Origin: Pedobacter schmidteae
GTDB lineage: Bacteria > Bacteroidota > Bacteroidia > Sphingobacteriales > Sphingobacteriaceae
DNA length: 64,000 bases
Direction of reading: 5' to 3'
Assembly: GCF_900564155.1 (NCBI RefSeq)
Contig: NZ_LS999839.1
Span: 3,035,097 to 3,099,096 of the forward strand
A program made the position numbers and the translations under genes. How positions within the stretch are numbered: the first letter of the stretch is position 1; every line of letters starts with the position of its first letter. Shown one piece after another: positions 43,280 through 51,672 of the stretch. A model generated the notes under the pieces. The model was not told the DNA's origin. It worked only from the letters and a program-made list of their open reading frames with translations, and did no database searches.

Positions 43280-44419
43280 TTATCGCTTACTCTGTTCCTC
43301 CATATGCAGGTCGGTATCAAAAGGGCTTTTTGTAAAGGGGTAAATACTTTGTTTTACAAATCCTTTTGGATATTGAGCTTCTAAAACGCCGGTACTTGCA
43401 GGCCATTTTTTTCCGGGAAGATAATAAGTGCCAAAAATCATATCGATGAATGGAAATATGGATGCAAAATTATGCCCATAATACTTAGGATCTTCGCAGT
43501 GGTGCCAGTGGTGATATTGAGGGGTAGTGAAAATGTATTTTAAAAAGCCGAAGTTAATTCGGGTATTGGCATGGATCAATACAGCATGAATGGCAATGAA
43601 GATAATATACACGTTAAACACAGTACTTGAAAAGCCCAGGATATAGAGTGGGATGAAGGTCATTGCCCTGGTAAAAAAGATATCTATAAAATGGGTGCGA
43701 CTGCCGGCCAGCCAGTCCATGTTGTGTGTAGAGTGATGTATGGAATGAAAAGGCCAAAGGTATACACGGGTATGGAAAATTCGGTGAGCCCAATATTGAA
43801 ATAAATCTGTGGTAAAAAAGGCAAGAAATAGGGCCGCGATAAAAGGTAAACTTTGAACCCATACGTGTACCTCGTCCAGGCCAATCCATCCAAAAAAGAC
43901 TACGGCGGGCTTTTGGGTAACGATTCCGAAAAATTGAATAAATAAGTGGCTGATTACAAAATAAGTCAGGTCTGTTCGCCATTCCTCATGAAACTTAGTT
44001 TGTGATTTATTTCTGGGGAAAAATAATTCCAGGGGAACAAAAATAGCTACCATGAGCAAAAGATCGAGTATCATCCAATCTAAGCCGAAATGCCAGCTGG
44101 AATGCTCTACCGCTCTGCCTTCAACAGAGAAAGCGCCCAATAAAATGGCTAATCCTGAAATAGATGAGCCAATGAGTCCCCATTTAATCTTTTTGCTGAG
44201 AATTACGCTCAATAAAGCAAAAAAGAAAGAAGCTACAATTCCTGCGGCCATAAGCAGTTCCATACTGTCCTCTGTATAAACTTCACGGAATTCGGGAGTA
44301 GTCAATTCTTCGGGAAACAGGAAACAGAAAATTCCAAGTAAGCAAAGGGTAGCTAAGAAAATAGAGATGTAACCGCTAATATGGCCATCTCCAACTTTTA
44401 AACGTTTGTTAGGAGACAT
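43280..44419 (-). CDS. Sterol desaturase / fatty acid hydroxylase family protein
   Basis: 379 residues. Several membrane helices in the first 180 residues precede the di-iron histidine clusters: HRIFH (about 217), HSIHHS (about 230) and HYHHWHH (about 306). Family members use a di-iron centre to hydroxylate or desaturate lipids in the inner membrane. The substrate in Bacteroidota is generally unassigned; hydroxylation of fatty-acid or hopanoid-like lipids is possible. It is transcribed alone, convergent with the S46 gene and divergent from the SGNH esterase at 44527. Confidence 0.85.
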   Translation of the reverse strand: MSPNKRLKVGDGHISGYISIFLATLCLLGIFCFLFPEELTTPEFREVYTEDSMELLMAAGIVASFFFALLSVILSKKIKWGLIGSSISGLAILLGAFSVEGRAVEHSSWHFGLDWMILDLLLMVAIFVPLELFFPRNKSQTKFHEEWRTDLTYFVISHLFIQFFGIVTQKPAVVFFGWIGLDEVHVWVQSLPFIAALFLAFFTTDLFQYWAHRIFHTRVYLWPFHSIHHSTHNMDWLAGSRTHFIDIFFTRAMTFIPLYILGFSSTVFNVYIIFIAIHAVLIHANTRINFGFLKYIFTTPQYHHWHHCEDPKYYGHNFASIFPFIDMIFGTYYLPGKKWPASTGVLEAQYPKGFVKQSIYPFTKSPFDTDLHMEEQSKR

Positions 44420-44526
44420 AAAAAAAATAGATGTGTGGCTAAATATAAAATTAAAGATCGACTTCCTGCTAAAATCGCTGATTTAATTGCTCATTATAAA
44501 TCTTACTAAAATATTAATTTAGTAAG

Positions 44527-45492
44527 ATGGAATTATCGATGAAACTAAGTAAACATAATCGTAAATTAAGCCCATTTGTATGGCTGTTTTTGTTGTTTGT
44601 TCCAATATTCGTAAAAGCCCAGCCTTTTTCACCAGGTATAAAAAAGGTTTTGTTTTTGGGAAACAGCATCACTTATGCTGGTCAATATGTAACTGATATT
44701 GAAGCTTATTGCAGGATGAATTATCCTGGTCATCAAATAGAATTTATCAACATGGGCTTGCCCAGTGAAACGGTATCGGGATTATCCGAACCTGGACATG
44801 CCGGAGGGAAGTTTCCGCGACCTGCTCTGCAGGAACGGCTGGACAGGGTAATGAATTTGGTTAAGCCAGATGTCGTTTTTGCCTGTTATGGAATGAATGA
44901 CGGGCTTTACATGCCCTTTGATAACGAACGTTTTGAAAAATTCAAGGCCGGGATCAACTGGCTGCATGATAAATACGTAAAGGCCGGAATCAGAATTGTA
45001 CATCTTACACCACCAATTTATGATGAATTAAGAGGGGGCAAAAAAGGCTATGCGGCGGTGCTTGATCGTTATGCCGAGTGGTTACTTGGCCAGCGCAAAG
45101 CTGAAGGCTGGGAAGTAGCAGATATTCATTTTCCTATGAAAAAATATCTTGAAGCACACCGTAAAGTGGATGCTTCATTTAATATGGCTGGTTTTTATTT
45201 GGCGGCCGACGGTGTGCATCCTGCTGAACTGGGCCATTGGATTATGGCAAAAGAACTGTTGCTTTACCTTGGCGAAAAACAGTTACAATCAGCCCCCGAT
45301 TTGATGGCAGCAATCAGACATCCTAAAAAAGAAGAGATTTTGAAGTTAATTGTCCAAAAACAAACAGTAATGAAGGATGCCTGGCTGACGGCAGCTGGGC
45401 ATAAACGCCCTATGAAGGCAGGTTTAGCTTTGGCGGAAGCACAAGAAAAAGCCGAAGAAATAGAAGGGCAGATTAATGAATTGATGAAATAA
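44527..45492 (+). CDS. SGNH/GDSL esterase with C-terminal helical extension
   Basis: 321 residues with a signal peptide ending VKAQ (about 32); the start could also be the ATG at 44539. Catalytic blocks are FLGNSITYAG with S47, NMGLPSE, CYGMNDG and ADGVHPAELG. It has a helical Lys/Glu-rich C-terminal tail of about 70 residues beyond the usual fold. It is more distant from the tandem pair at 36038 and 36741. It is followed after 28 bp by a Gfo/Idh/MocA gene, so the two are probably co-transcribed; de-acylation and oxidation of a sugar may be sequential steps. Confidence 0.83.
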   Translation: MELSMKLSKHNRKLSPFVWLFLLFVPIFVKAQPFSPGIKKVLFLGNSITYAGQYVTDIEAYCRMNYPGHQIEFINMGLPSETVSGLSEPGHAGGKFPRPALQERLDRVMNLVKPDVVFACYGMNDGLYMPFDNERFEKFKAGINWLHDKYVKAGIRIVHLTPPIYDELRGGKKGYAAVLDRYAEWLLGQRKAEGWEVADIHFPMKKYLEAHRKVDASFNMAGFYLAADGVHPAELGHWIMAKELLLYLGEKQLQSAPDLMAAIRHPKKEEILKLIVQKQTVMKDAWLTAAGHKRPMKAGLALAEAQEKAEEIEGQINELMK

Positions 45493-45520
45493 CTATTCCT
45501 AATAAAACGAATTATTAAAG

Positions 45521-46954
45521 ATGAGAACAAAAGATTTATCAAGACGACATTTTTTAAAGCAGACCATGATGCTGTCTGCTGCGGCAGCCATCGCTCCGGG
45601 AGTATTGATGGGGATGAACAAAGGGGATATCACATTTGCCGGCCCAAACGAGCGTGTAAACCTGGCCTGTATAGGAATCGGTAACAGAGGTGCCGAAATT
45701 ATCCGTGATTTGTATAAAACGGGTTTGGTAAATATTGTAGCCTTATGCGATGTTGATATGGGGGCTGCGCATACGGCTGCTGTTTTGAAGGAGTTTCCGA
45801 ATGTGCCACGCTTTCAGGACTTCAGGAAGATGTTTGATAAGATGAGCAACCAGATTGATGCCGTTACGGTTGGAGTACCCGATTTTTCTCATTTCCCGAT
45901 TACGATGATGGCAATGGGATTGGGTAAACATGTTTATGTAGAGAAACCGATGGCACGTACTTTTAACGAAGTGGAGCTGATGATGAAAGCCGCGAAAAAA
46001 TACAGTAAGGTAGTAACCCAGATGGGGAATCAGGGACATTCGGAAGCTAATTATTTTCAGTTTAAAGCCTGGAAGGAGGCGGGAATCATCAAAGATGTGA
46101 CTTCGATCACTGCACACATGAACTCGCCCAGACGTTGGCATGGCTGGGACATCCATATGAGTGCTTTCCCTGCTGCGCAGCCTGTTCCGGAGACGCTCGA
46201 CTGGGATCTTTGGCAAATGGCTACAAACGGACACAATTACAATAAAGATTTTGTAAATGGACAATGGCGTTGCTGGTATGATCTGGGTATGGGCGCACTT
46301 GGCGACTGGGGTGCGCATATTCTGGATACGGCACATGAGTTTCTTGATCTTGGATTGCCACAGGAAATTAATGCTGTTAAACTAGAGGGGCACAACAAGC
46401 TCTTTTATCCAACCTCCACCACTTTGTGTTTTAAATTTCCGAAAAGAGGTAATATGCCTGCTTTGGACATCAACTGGTACGATGGTGTAAATAATCTGCC
46501 ACCCATTCCAAAAGGCTACGGTGTGTCGGGGCTCGACCCGAATATTCCGCCACCAAGTACAGGGGCAATTGAGCCTGCAAAGTTAAATCCCGGAAAGATC
46601 CTCTACAGTAAGGAACTGACCTTTAAAGGTGGGTCTCATGGTAGTACATTATCCATTATCCCGGAAGAAAAAGCGAAGGCTATGGCTGCCTCATTGCCAG
46701 AGGTACCTGTAAGTCCTTCTAATCACTTTAAAAACTTCCTTCAGGCCTGCAAAGGGGAAGAGAAAACAAGGTCACCTTTTGCTGTAGCCGGACCACTTAG
46801 CCAGGTGTTTTGCCTGGGTGTATTGGCGCAGAAGCTAAATACCAAACTGGAGTTTGATCGTAAAAAGAAGATCATTACCAATAACAAAACTGCAAATGCG
46901 CTGCTCATCGGGCCACCACCGCGCAAAGGCTGGGAGCAATATTATAAAGTGTAG
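45521..46954 (+). CDS. Gfo/Idh/MocA family oxidoreductase, Tat-exported
   Basis: 477 residues. A twin-arginine signal (LSRRHFLK at about 6-13, then a hydrophobic stretch) is followed by the Rossmann site CIGIGNRGAEI (about 50-60) and the family's EKPMART motif (about 142-148). NAD(P) is bound in the cytosol before export. Exported members of the family act on sugars or glycosides, some through 3-keto intermediates; GH109 enzymes are a related branch, but their signatures were not seen. It stands in an apparent two-gene operon with an SGNH esterase. A terminator follows at 47022. Confidence 0.88.
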   Translation: MRTKDLSRRHFLKQTMMLSAAAAIAPGVLMGMNKGDITFAGPNERVNLACIGIGNRGAEIIRDLYKTGLVNIVALCDVDMGAAHTAAVLKEFPNVPRFQDFRKMFDKMSNQIDAVTVGVPDFSHFPITMMAMGLGKHVYVEKPMARTFNEVELMMKAAKKYSKVVTQMGNQGHSEANYFQFKAWKEAGIIKDVTSITAHMNSPRRWHGWDIHMSAFPAAQPVPETLDWDLWQMATNGHNYNKDFVNGQWRCWYDLGMGALGDWGAHILDTAHEFLDLGLPQEINAVKLEGHNKLFYPTSTTLCFKFPKRGNMPALDINWYDGVNNLPPIPKGYGVSGLDPNIPPPSTGAIEPAKLNPGKILYSKELTFKGGSHGSTLSIIPEEKAKAMAASLPEVPVSPSNHFKNFLQACKGEEKTRSPFAVAGPLSQVFCLGVLAQKLNTKLEFDRKKKIITNNKTANALLIGPPPRKGWEQYYKV

Positions 46955-47021
46955 CTATTAAAGAATAACATAGCTAATGAAAACAAAGCATAGCTATTAA
47001 AACTGGATTTACTAAAAACCA

Positions 47022-47056
47022 AAAGGCCGTACTGATCAACTCTCAGTACGGCCTTT
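47022..47056. terminator. Bidirectional terminator between the Gfo/Idh/MocA gene and purM
   Basis: AAAGGCCGTACTGA (47022-47035) pairs with TCAGTACGGCCTTT (47043-47056), a perfect 14-bp stem with a 7-nt loop, then a T-rich run to the right. Shared by two convergent genes. Confidence 0.9.
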
Positions 47057-47110
47057 GGCTTTTTAGTAGCAAATCCAGCCCTGAAGCAGATCACTGAATT
47101 TGCGAGATAA

Positions 47111-48292
47111 TTAAAAATAGCTGAAATTTCCTTTGTCGCTACTGATGGTCACCTGCTTTTGAGCAGAAGCCTCTACACGGCCAATAACTTGCGCATCGAT
47201 ATTAAAGCTTTTGGATATGGCTATAATATCCTCAGCAATGGAAGCAGGGACATATAATTCCATACGGTGCCCCATATTAAATACCTTGTACATCTCTTTC
47301 CAGTCGGTACCCGACTGTTCCTGAATCAATTGAAACAGGGGAGGGACAGGGAATAAATTATCTTTAATGATATGTACATTGTCATTAACAAAATGTAATA
47401 CTTTAGTTTGAGCGCCACCGCTGCAATGTACAATACCATGGATTTGCGATCTGAAGCCTTCCAAAACTTTCTTAATCACCGGAGCATAGGTACGCGTAGG
47501 TGATAAAACCAGTTTACCCGCAGTTATTTCTGTATTCTCGTCAACGCGAACTTTGTCGGTTAACTTTTTGCCACCTGAAAATACCAGATCAAAAGGCACC
47601 GCCGGATCAAAACTTTCCGGATAAGCGTTGGCAACCGATTTATCAAATACATCATGACGTGCAGAAGTTAGTCCATTAGAACCCATTCCGCCATTATATT
47701 CCGTTTCATAGCTTGCTTGTCCTGATGAGGATAAGCCAACAATTACATCGCCCGACTGAATATTGTCGTTGCTGATGATTTTATCTCTTTCAATGCGGCA
47801 GGTTACAGTTGAATCAACAATAATGGTCCGTACGAGATCGCCGACGTCGGCCGTTTCACCTCCGGTTGAGTATATCGAGATACCCTGTGAACGAAGTTCG
47901 GCTAAAATTTCTTCAGTACCATTGATAATGGCGGCAATTACTTCACCTGGAATCAGGTTTTTATTACGTCCGATTGTTGAAGATAACAGGATATTGTCTG
48001 TCGCACCTACACAGATCAGATCGTCAATATTCATAATGATGGCGTCTTGAGCAATGCCTTTCCATACGGAAATGTCGCCGGTTTCTTTCCAGTAAACATA
48101 AGCCAGAGAAGACTTTGTGCCTGCACCATCTGCATGCATGATGTTACAAAACGTTTCATCATTGCCCAGAATATCAGGGATGATTTTGCAGAAGGCCTGC
48201 GGGAAAATGCCTTTGTCTATGTTCTTGATGGCCTGATGCACATCTTCTTTCGAGGCAGAAACGCCACGCTGGTTGTACCTGTTATCACTCAT
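47111..48292 (-). CDS. purM: Phosphoribosylformylglycinamidine cyclo-ligase (AIR synthetase)
   Basis: 393 residues from the ATG at 48292 (the frame runs 12 codons further, but a -7 box lies in that stretch). It closes the imidazole ring of AIR from FGAM using ATP, step 5 of purine synthesis. Visible motifs: YNQRGVSASKEDVH at the start, MHADGAGTKSS (about 47-57), the Asp-rich MNIDDLICVGA segment, and the STGGETADV loop. The N-terminus lacks the longer extension of some enzymes; otherwise the length is normal. It is downstream of glnN on the same strand, separated by a terminator and its own promoter, and far from purL at 55469. Confidence 0.93.
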   Translation of the reverse strand: MSDNRYNQRGVSASKEDVHQAIKNIDKGIFPQAFCKIIPDILGNDETFCNIMHADGAGTKSSLAYVYWKETGDISVWKGIAQDAIIMNIDDLICVGATDNILLSSTIGRNKNLIPGEVIAAIINGTEEILAELRSQGISIYSTGGETADVGDLVRTIIVDSTVTCRIERDKIISNDNIQSGDVIVGLSSSGQASYETEYNGGMGSNGLTSARHDVFDKSVANAYPESFDPAVPFDLVFSGGKKLTDKVRVDENTEITAGKLVLSPTRTYAPVIKKVLEGFRSQIHGIVHCSGGAQTKVLHFVNDNVHIIKDNLFPVPPLFQLIQEQSGTDWKEMYKVFNMGHRMELYVPASIAEDIIAISKSFNIDAQVIGRVEASAQKQVTISSDKGNFSYF

Positions 48293-48328
48293 GTTGCTGC
48301 AAAGATAGAAAAAAATAACCCCTGCCAA
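48293..48328 (-). promoter_or_regulatory. purM promoter, nearly leaderless transcript
   Basis: A perfect -7 box, TATCTTTG, lies at 48307-48300 (minus strand) and a TTG at 48328-48326, 18 nt upstream. The expected start is within a base or two of the ATG at 48292. The -33 TTG falls inside the loop of the glnN terminator. Confidence 0.7.
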
Positions 48329-48342
48329 TTAAGACAGAGGTT
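48310..48342 (-). terminator. glnN terminator
   Basis: On the minus strand AACCTCTG (48342-48335) pairs with CAGGGGTT (48324-48317), with one G-U pair, followed by ATTTTTTT. It overlaps the purM promoter. Confidence 0.75.
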
Positions 48343-48379
48343 ATAAAACTAAAAAATAGTTAAAGTATTGAGGTTTGGT

Positions 48380-50566
48380 TTATTTTAAAAACAATAACTC
48401 TCTGAATTTAGGTAAAGGCCATACGCTATCGTCTACAATTTGTTCTAACTTATCGGTATGATAACGGATGGTATCGAAGTAAGATTTTACTTTTTCATCA
48501 TAAGCAATCGCTTTTTCACGGCTTTCTTCAATTGCATTTACTTTTTTGCGTTGCTCAAGCATTTCATCAATGCTGGTTTTAACCACGTTTAAGTGTGAAG
48601 ACAATTTGTTGATGATGGCCAATGGCGTAGCTAAAGCCTCAGCGCCCAAGCCAAGTTCTTTTAGTCCTTTAGCATTTTCAATCAATGTATTCTGGTAAGC
48701 AATAGCAGCAGGAATAATCATGCTGTTGGTTACTTCTCCCATTACCCTTGCTTCAATCTGAAGTTTTTTGAAATAGCTTTCCAACAGAATTTCATGACGT
48801 GCATGTAATTCGCGCTCGCTGAAGATATTTAATTTACCGAACAGTTCAGTAGATTTTTCACTAACATAAGCATCCAAAGCTTTAGGTGTAGTTTTGATAT
48901 TCGATAATCCGCGTTTTTCAGCTTCTGCAGCCCACTCATCGCTGTATCCATTACCTTCAAAACGAATGTCTTTAGATTCTTTGATGTATTTTTTGATGAC
49001 AGTTAATAACGCAACATCTTTTTTCTCGCCTTTTTTGATCAGTTTATCAACTTCAATTTTGAATTTAACCAATTGATCGGCAACGATAGCGTTCAACACT
49101 GTCATTGGAGCTGAAGAGTTTTCTGAAGAACCAACTGCCCTTAATTCAAATTTATTTCCTGTAAAGGCAAAAGGTGATGTACGGTTACGGTCGGTTGTAT
49201 CAAAAGAAATCTGAGGGATTTTAGGGATACCTAACCATAATGAATCCTCATTTTTTACTTTTTTGATGATGCTTCTTGAAGATTCGATTTCGTCCAGAAC
49301 ATCAGCCAACTGAGAACCAAGGAAAATAGAAATGATTGCCGGTGGAGCTTCGTTGGCACCTAAACGGTGATCGTTGCTTACCGAAGCGATACTTGCTCTT
49401 AATAGGTCGGCATGCTCATGAACTGCTTTGATGGTGTTAACGAAGAAGGTTAAGAACATCAGGTTGTTTTTAGGCGTTTTTCCTGGTGATAATAAGTTTT
49501 TGCCTGTATCGGTAATTAATGACCAGTTGTTGTGTTTACCCGATCCATTGATACCTGCATATGGTTTTTCATGTAAAAGCACTTTAAAGTTGTGTCTTAA
49601 AGCAACTTTTTCCATTAAATCCATTAACAATTGATTGTGATCAATAGCCAGGTTAATTTCCTCATAAATAGGCGCACACTCAAACTGAGAAGGTGCAACT
49701 TCATTGTGACGGGTTTTCAAAGGGATACCCAATTTCAAAGCCTCATTTTCAAAGTCAACCATAAAAGTGAACACACGCTCCGGAATAGAACCAAAGTAGT
49801 GATCTTCTAATTGTTGTCCTTTGGCAGACATGTGTCCGAATAAAGTACGACCGGTTAAGGATAAATCCGGACGGGCATTGTATAATGCAAGGTCAACCAG
49901 GAAATACTCCTGCTCGATACCCAATGATGCATTCACTTTAGTGATGCTTTTGTCAAAATACTGACAAACATCAACAGCAGCTTTATCCATAGCAGAAAGT
50001 GCTTTTAACAAAGGTGCTTTATAATCCAGGGCTTCGCCTGTGTAAGCAACAAATACGGTAGGAATGCAAAGGGTCTTACCTGCTTTGCTTTCCATAATGA
50101 AAGCTGGAGAAGACGGATCCCATGCTGTATAACCACGCGCCTCGAAAGTGTTGCGGATACCACCATTAGGGAAACTTGATGCATCTGGCTCTTGCTGAAC
50201 TAAGGCACTTCCGGCAAATACCTCGATTGCACCTTCACCACTTGGCTCAAAAAATGAATCATGTTTTTCGGCAGTTGTACCTGTCAACGGCTGAAACCAG
50301 TGTGTGTAGTGTGTAGCGCCTTTGCCCATTGCCCAGCTTTTCATGGCTGTTGCGATGTGGTTGGCATCTTCGTGGTTGATTAATTCACCTTGTTCAATTG
50401 ATGAGATCAGTTTTTGAAATACTTCTTTTGATAAGTAGTCTTTCATCTTTTTCTTATCAAAAACATTCACTCCAAAAAAGTCAGAAATTTTAGTTGAAGG
50501 TGACTTTACTTCCGGTGAAACTCTTGTTTGTGCCTCTTTTAATGCAATTGTTCTTAAGCTTTTCAT
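48380..50566 (-). CDS. glnN: Type III glutamine synthetase
   Basis: 728 residues, the length of GSIII (about 700-730) and much longer than GSI. It makes glutamine from glutamate and ammonia with ATP in the cytosol and is the main ammonia-assimilating enzyme of many Bacteroidota. Visible are the N-terminal FFGVNVFDKKKMKDYL, the GS nucleotide and ammonia region GIEQEYFLVD (about 213), the substrate loop NGSGKHNNWS (about 333) and PPAIIS. It has a textbook promoter (50587-50617) and its own terminator, so it is a single-gene unit. Confidence 0.95.
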   Translation of the reverse strand: MKSLRTIALKEAQTRVSPEVKSPSTKISDFFGVNVFDKKKMKDYLSKEVFQKLISSIEQGELINHEDANHIATAMKSWAMGKGATHYTHWFQPLTGTTAEKHDSFFEPSGEGAIEVFAGSALVQQEPDASSFPNGGIRNTFEARGYTAWDPSSPAFIMESKAGKTLCIPTVFVAYTGEALDYKAPLLKALSAMDKAAVDVCQYFDKSITKVNASLGIEQEYFLVDLALYNARPDLSLTGRTLFGHMSAKGQQLEDHYFGSIPERVFTFMVDFENEALKLGIPLKTRHNEVAPSQFECAPIYEEINLAIDHNQLLMDLMEKVALRHNFKVLLHEKPYAGINGSGKHNNWSLITDTGKNLLSPGKTPKNNLMFLTFFVNTIKAVHEHADLLRASIASVSNDHRLGANEAPPAIISIFLGSQLADVLDEIESSRSIIKKVKNEDSLWLGIPKIPQISFDTTDRNRTSPFAFTGNKFELRAVGSSENSSAPMTVLNAIVADQLVKFKIEVDKLIKKGEKKDVALLTVIKKYIKESKDIRFEGNGYSDEWAAEAEKRGLSNIKTTPKALDAYVSEKSTELFGKLNIFSERELHARHEILLESYFKKLQIEARVMGEVTNSMIIPAAIAYQNTLIENAKGLKELGLGAEALATPLAIINKLSSHLNVVKTSIDEMLEQRKKVNAIEESREKAIAYDEKVKSYFDTIRYHTDKLEQIVDDSVWPLPKFRELLFLK

Positions 50567-50586
50567 TTATTTGTTTAAAGTTTGGT

Positions 50587-50617
50587 CAAAAATAAGTTTT
50601 TTATTGAATGTTTTCAA
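50587..50617 (-). promoter_or_regulatory. glnN promoter
   Basis: On the minus strand TTG (50617-50615) is followed by exactly 20 nt and then TATTTTTG (50594-50587), matching TTG-N20-TAnnTTTG. The leader to the ATG at 50566 is about 14 nt. Confidence 0.75.
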
Positions 50618-50757
50618 TAAATTGTTTGTAAAAATACAAATTTTGGCAATTATTCAAAGAAAACCTTGTCAGTTTTTTAGTTTTGGTGATAAAATGATGT
50701 TGGTTTTTGTCTTTTTTATGAAAATGATAATTTTTGTATGCCAATTAAATGGTTTTG

Positions 50758-51672
50758 TTAAGATTCTTGCTTTTTTTGCTGCATATCTCTCACCATAAGT
50801 CTGGATAAATAACCCAAAAATAGGATCAATAAACCCAGTGCTATCCACATCCAACTCTTTTTTATCCATACCGGACTCCCTTTTGTTGGTTCAGCTTTAG
50901 CCATTTTAAAATTTGCTACCTTGATAAAAGGTATAGCATTACCAATGCTGTCATTAAAATAACTCAGGTCGTACCGTGGTAATGGCATACCTGGCTGACC
51001 TATTTTAACTATATATTGTTTATCTTTTTCAAGATAGGTAATCAATTGCATATTTTTCTGATAAGCCTGAATGTTTTTTATCAACAAAGGTGGATTGTCT
51101 TCATTTTCTATGACCAGAAACAATTCTTTATGCCTGTTTTCGCTCCAAAGATCAATTACTGGTTTCTTTTCGGAAGAAATAATGAAATCAATAAGCCTGT
51201 TTTCTGAATAGTGTTGTTTTTTTGTTCTGATGAGTGGATTTGTTTCAGAAAGCCATGCCGTTCTTCTGAAATATCGGAAGCCATCAGGGTTTAACACCAG
51301 TTGGTCTACCTGATACACATCATTAAAAGTGATTTTTACAATGCTGCGCTGATTTGTTTTATCTTCTTGTACGGAAATTGAGGGACTGGGAATACTGGTA
51401 TACTCCAGAAATTTTAGCGAGCTGGCATCGGCCCGGTATGTGCTATCTGGTCGCATTCTGATCAGGTAGGGGATTTCCTTTTGCTGATCAAATATCCTGA
51501 TGTCGGCCAGATTTGTATTTTCGGTTTTTGATATGATTTCCGGCCCCAGGGCGATTTTATAAAAGCCATTGGCTTTTACTTTTTCTAGCTCTGCCTGCCA
51601 TTTAAAAGTCTGACCAATGGTTTGTAGACTGCAAAAGGAGCAGGCTACAAATAAAAACAACTTAAGCTTCAT
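50758..51672 (-). CDS. DUF3999 family protein
   Basis: 304 residues. It has a signal peptide (about 1-20, ending TIGQ), a beta-rich periplasmic domain (FKWQAELEKVKANGFYKIAL, then a long all-beta stretch) and one C-terminal membrane helix (about 275-295) with a short basic end. DUF3999 genes nearly always follow DUF2339 genes. Its start overlaps the end of that partner by 11 bp, so they are coupled. The two probably form a membrane complex of unknown function at the envelope. Confidence 0.8.
   Translation of the reverse strand: MKLKLFLFVACSFCSLQTIGQTFKWQAELEKVKANGFYKIALGPEIISKTENTNLADIRIFDQQKEIPYLIRMRPDSTYRADASSLKFLEYTSIPSPSISVQEDKTNQRSIVKITFNDVYQVDQLVLNPDGFRYFRRTAWLSETNPLIRTKKQHYSENRLIDFIISSEKKPVIDLWSENRHKELFLVIENEDNPPLLIKNIQAYQKNMQLITYLEKDKQYIVKIGQPGMPLPRYDLSYFNDSIGNAIPFIKVANFKMAKAEPTKGSPVWIKKSWMWIALGLLILFLGYLSRLMVRDMQQKKQES

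Noticed and set aside
45521..46954. GH109 N-acetylgalactosaminidase assignment for the Gfo/Idh/MocA protein
   Set aside because: The Tat signal and Rossmann motif are shared by the wider family, and the further motifs I associate with GH109 are not visible.
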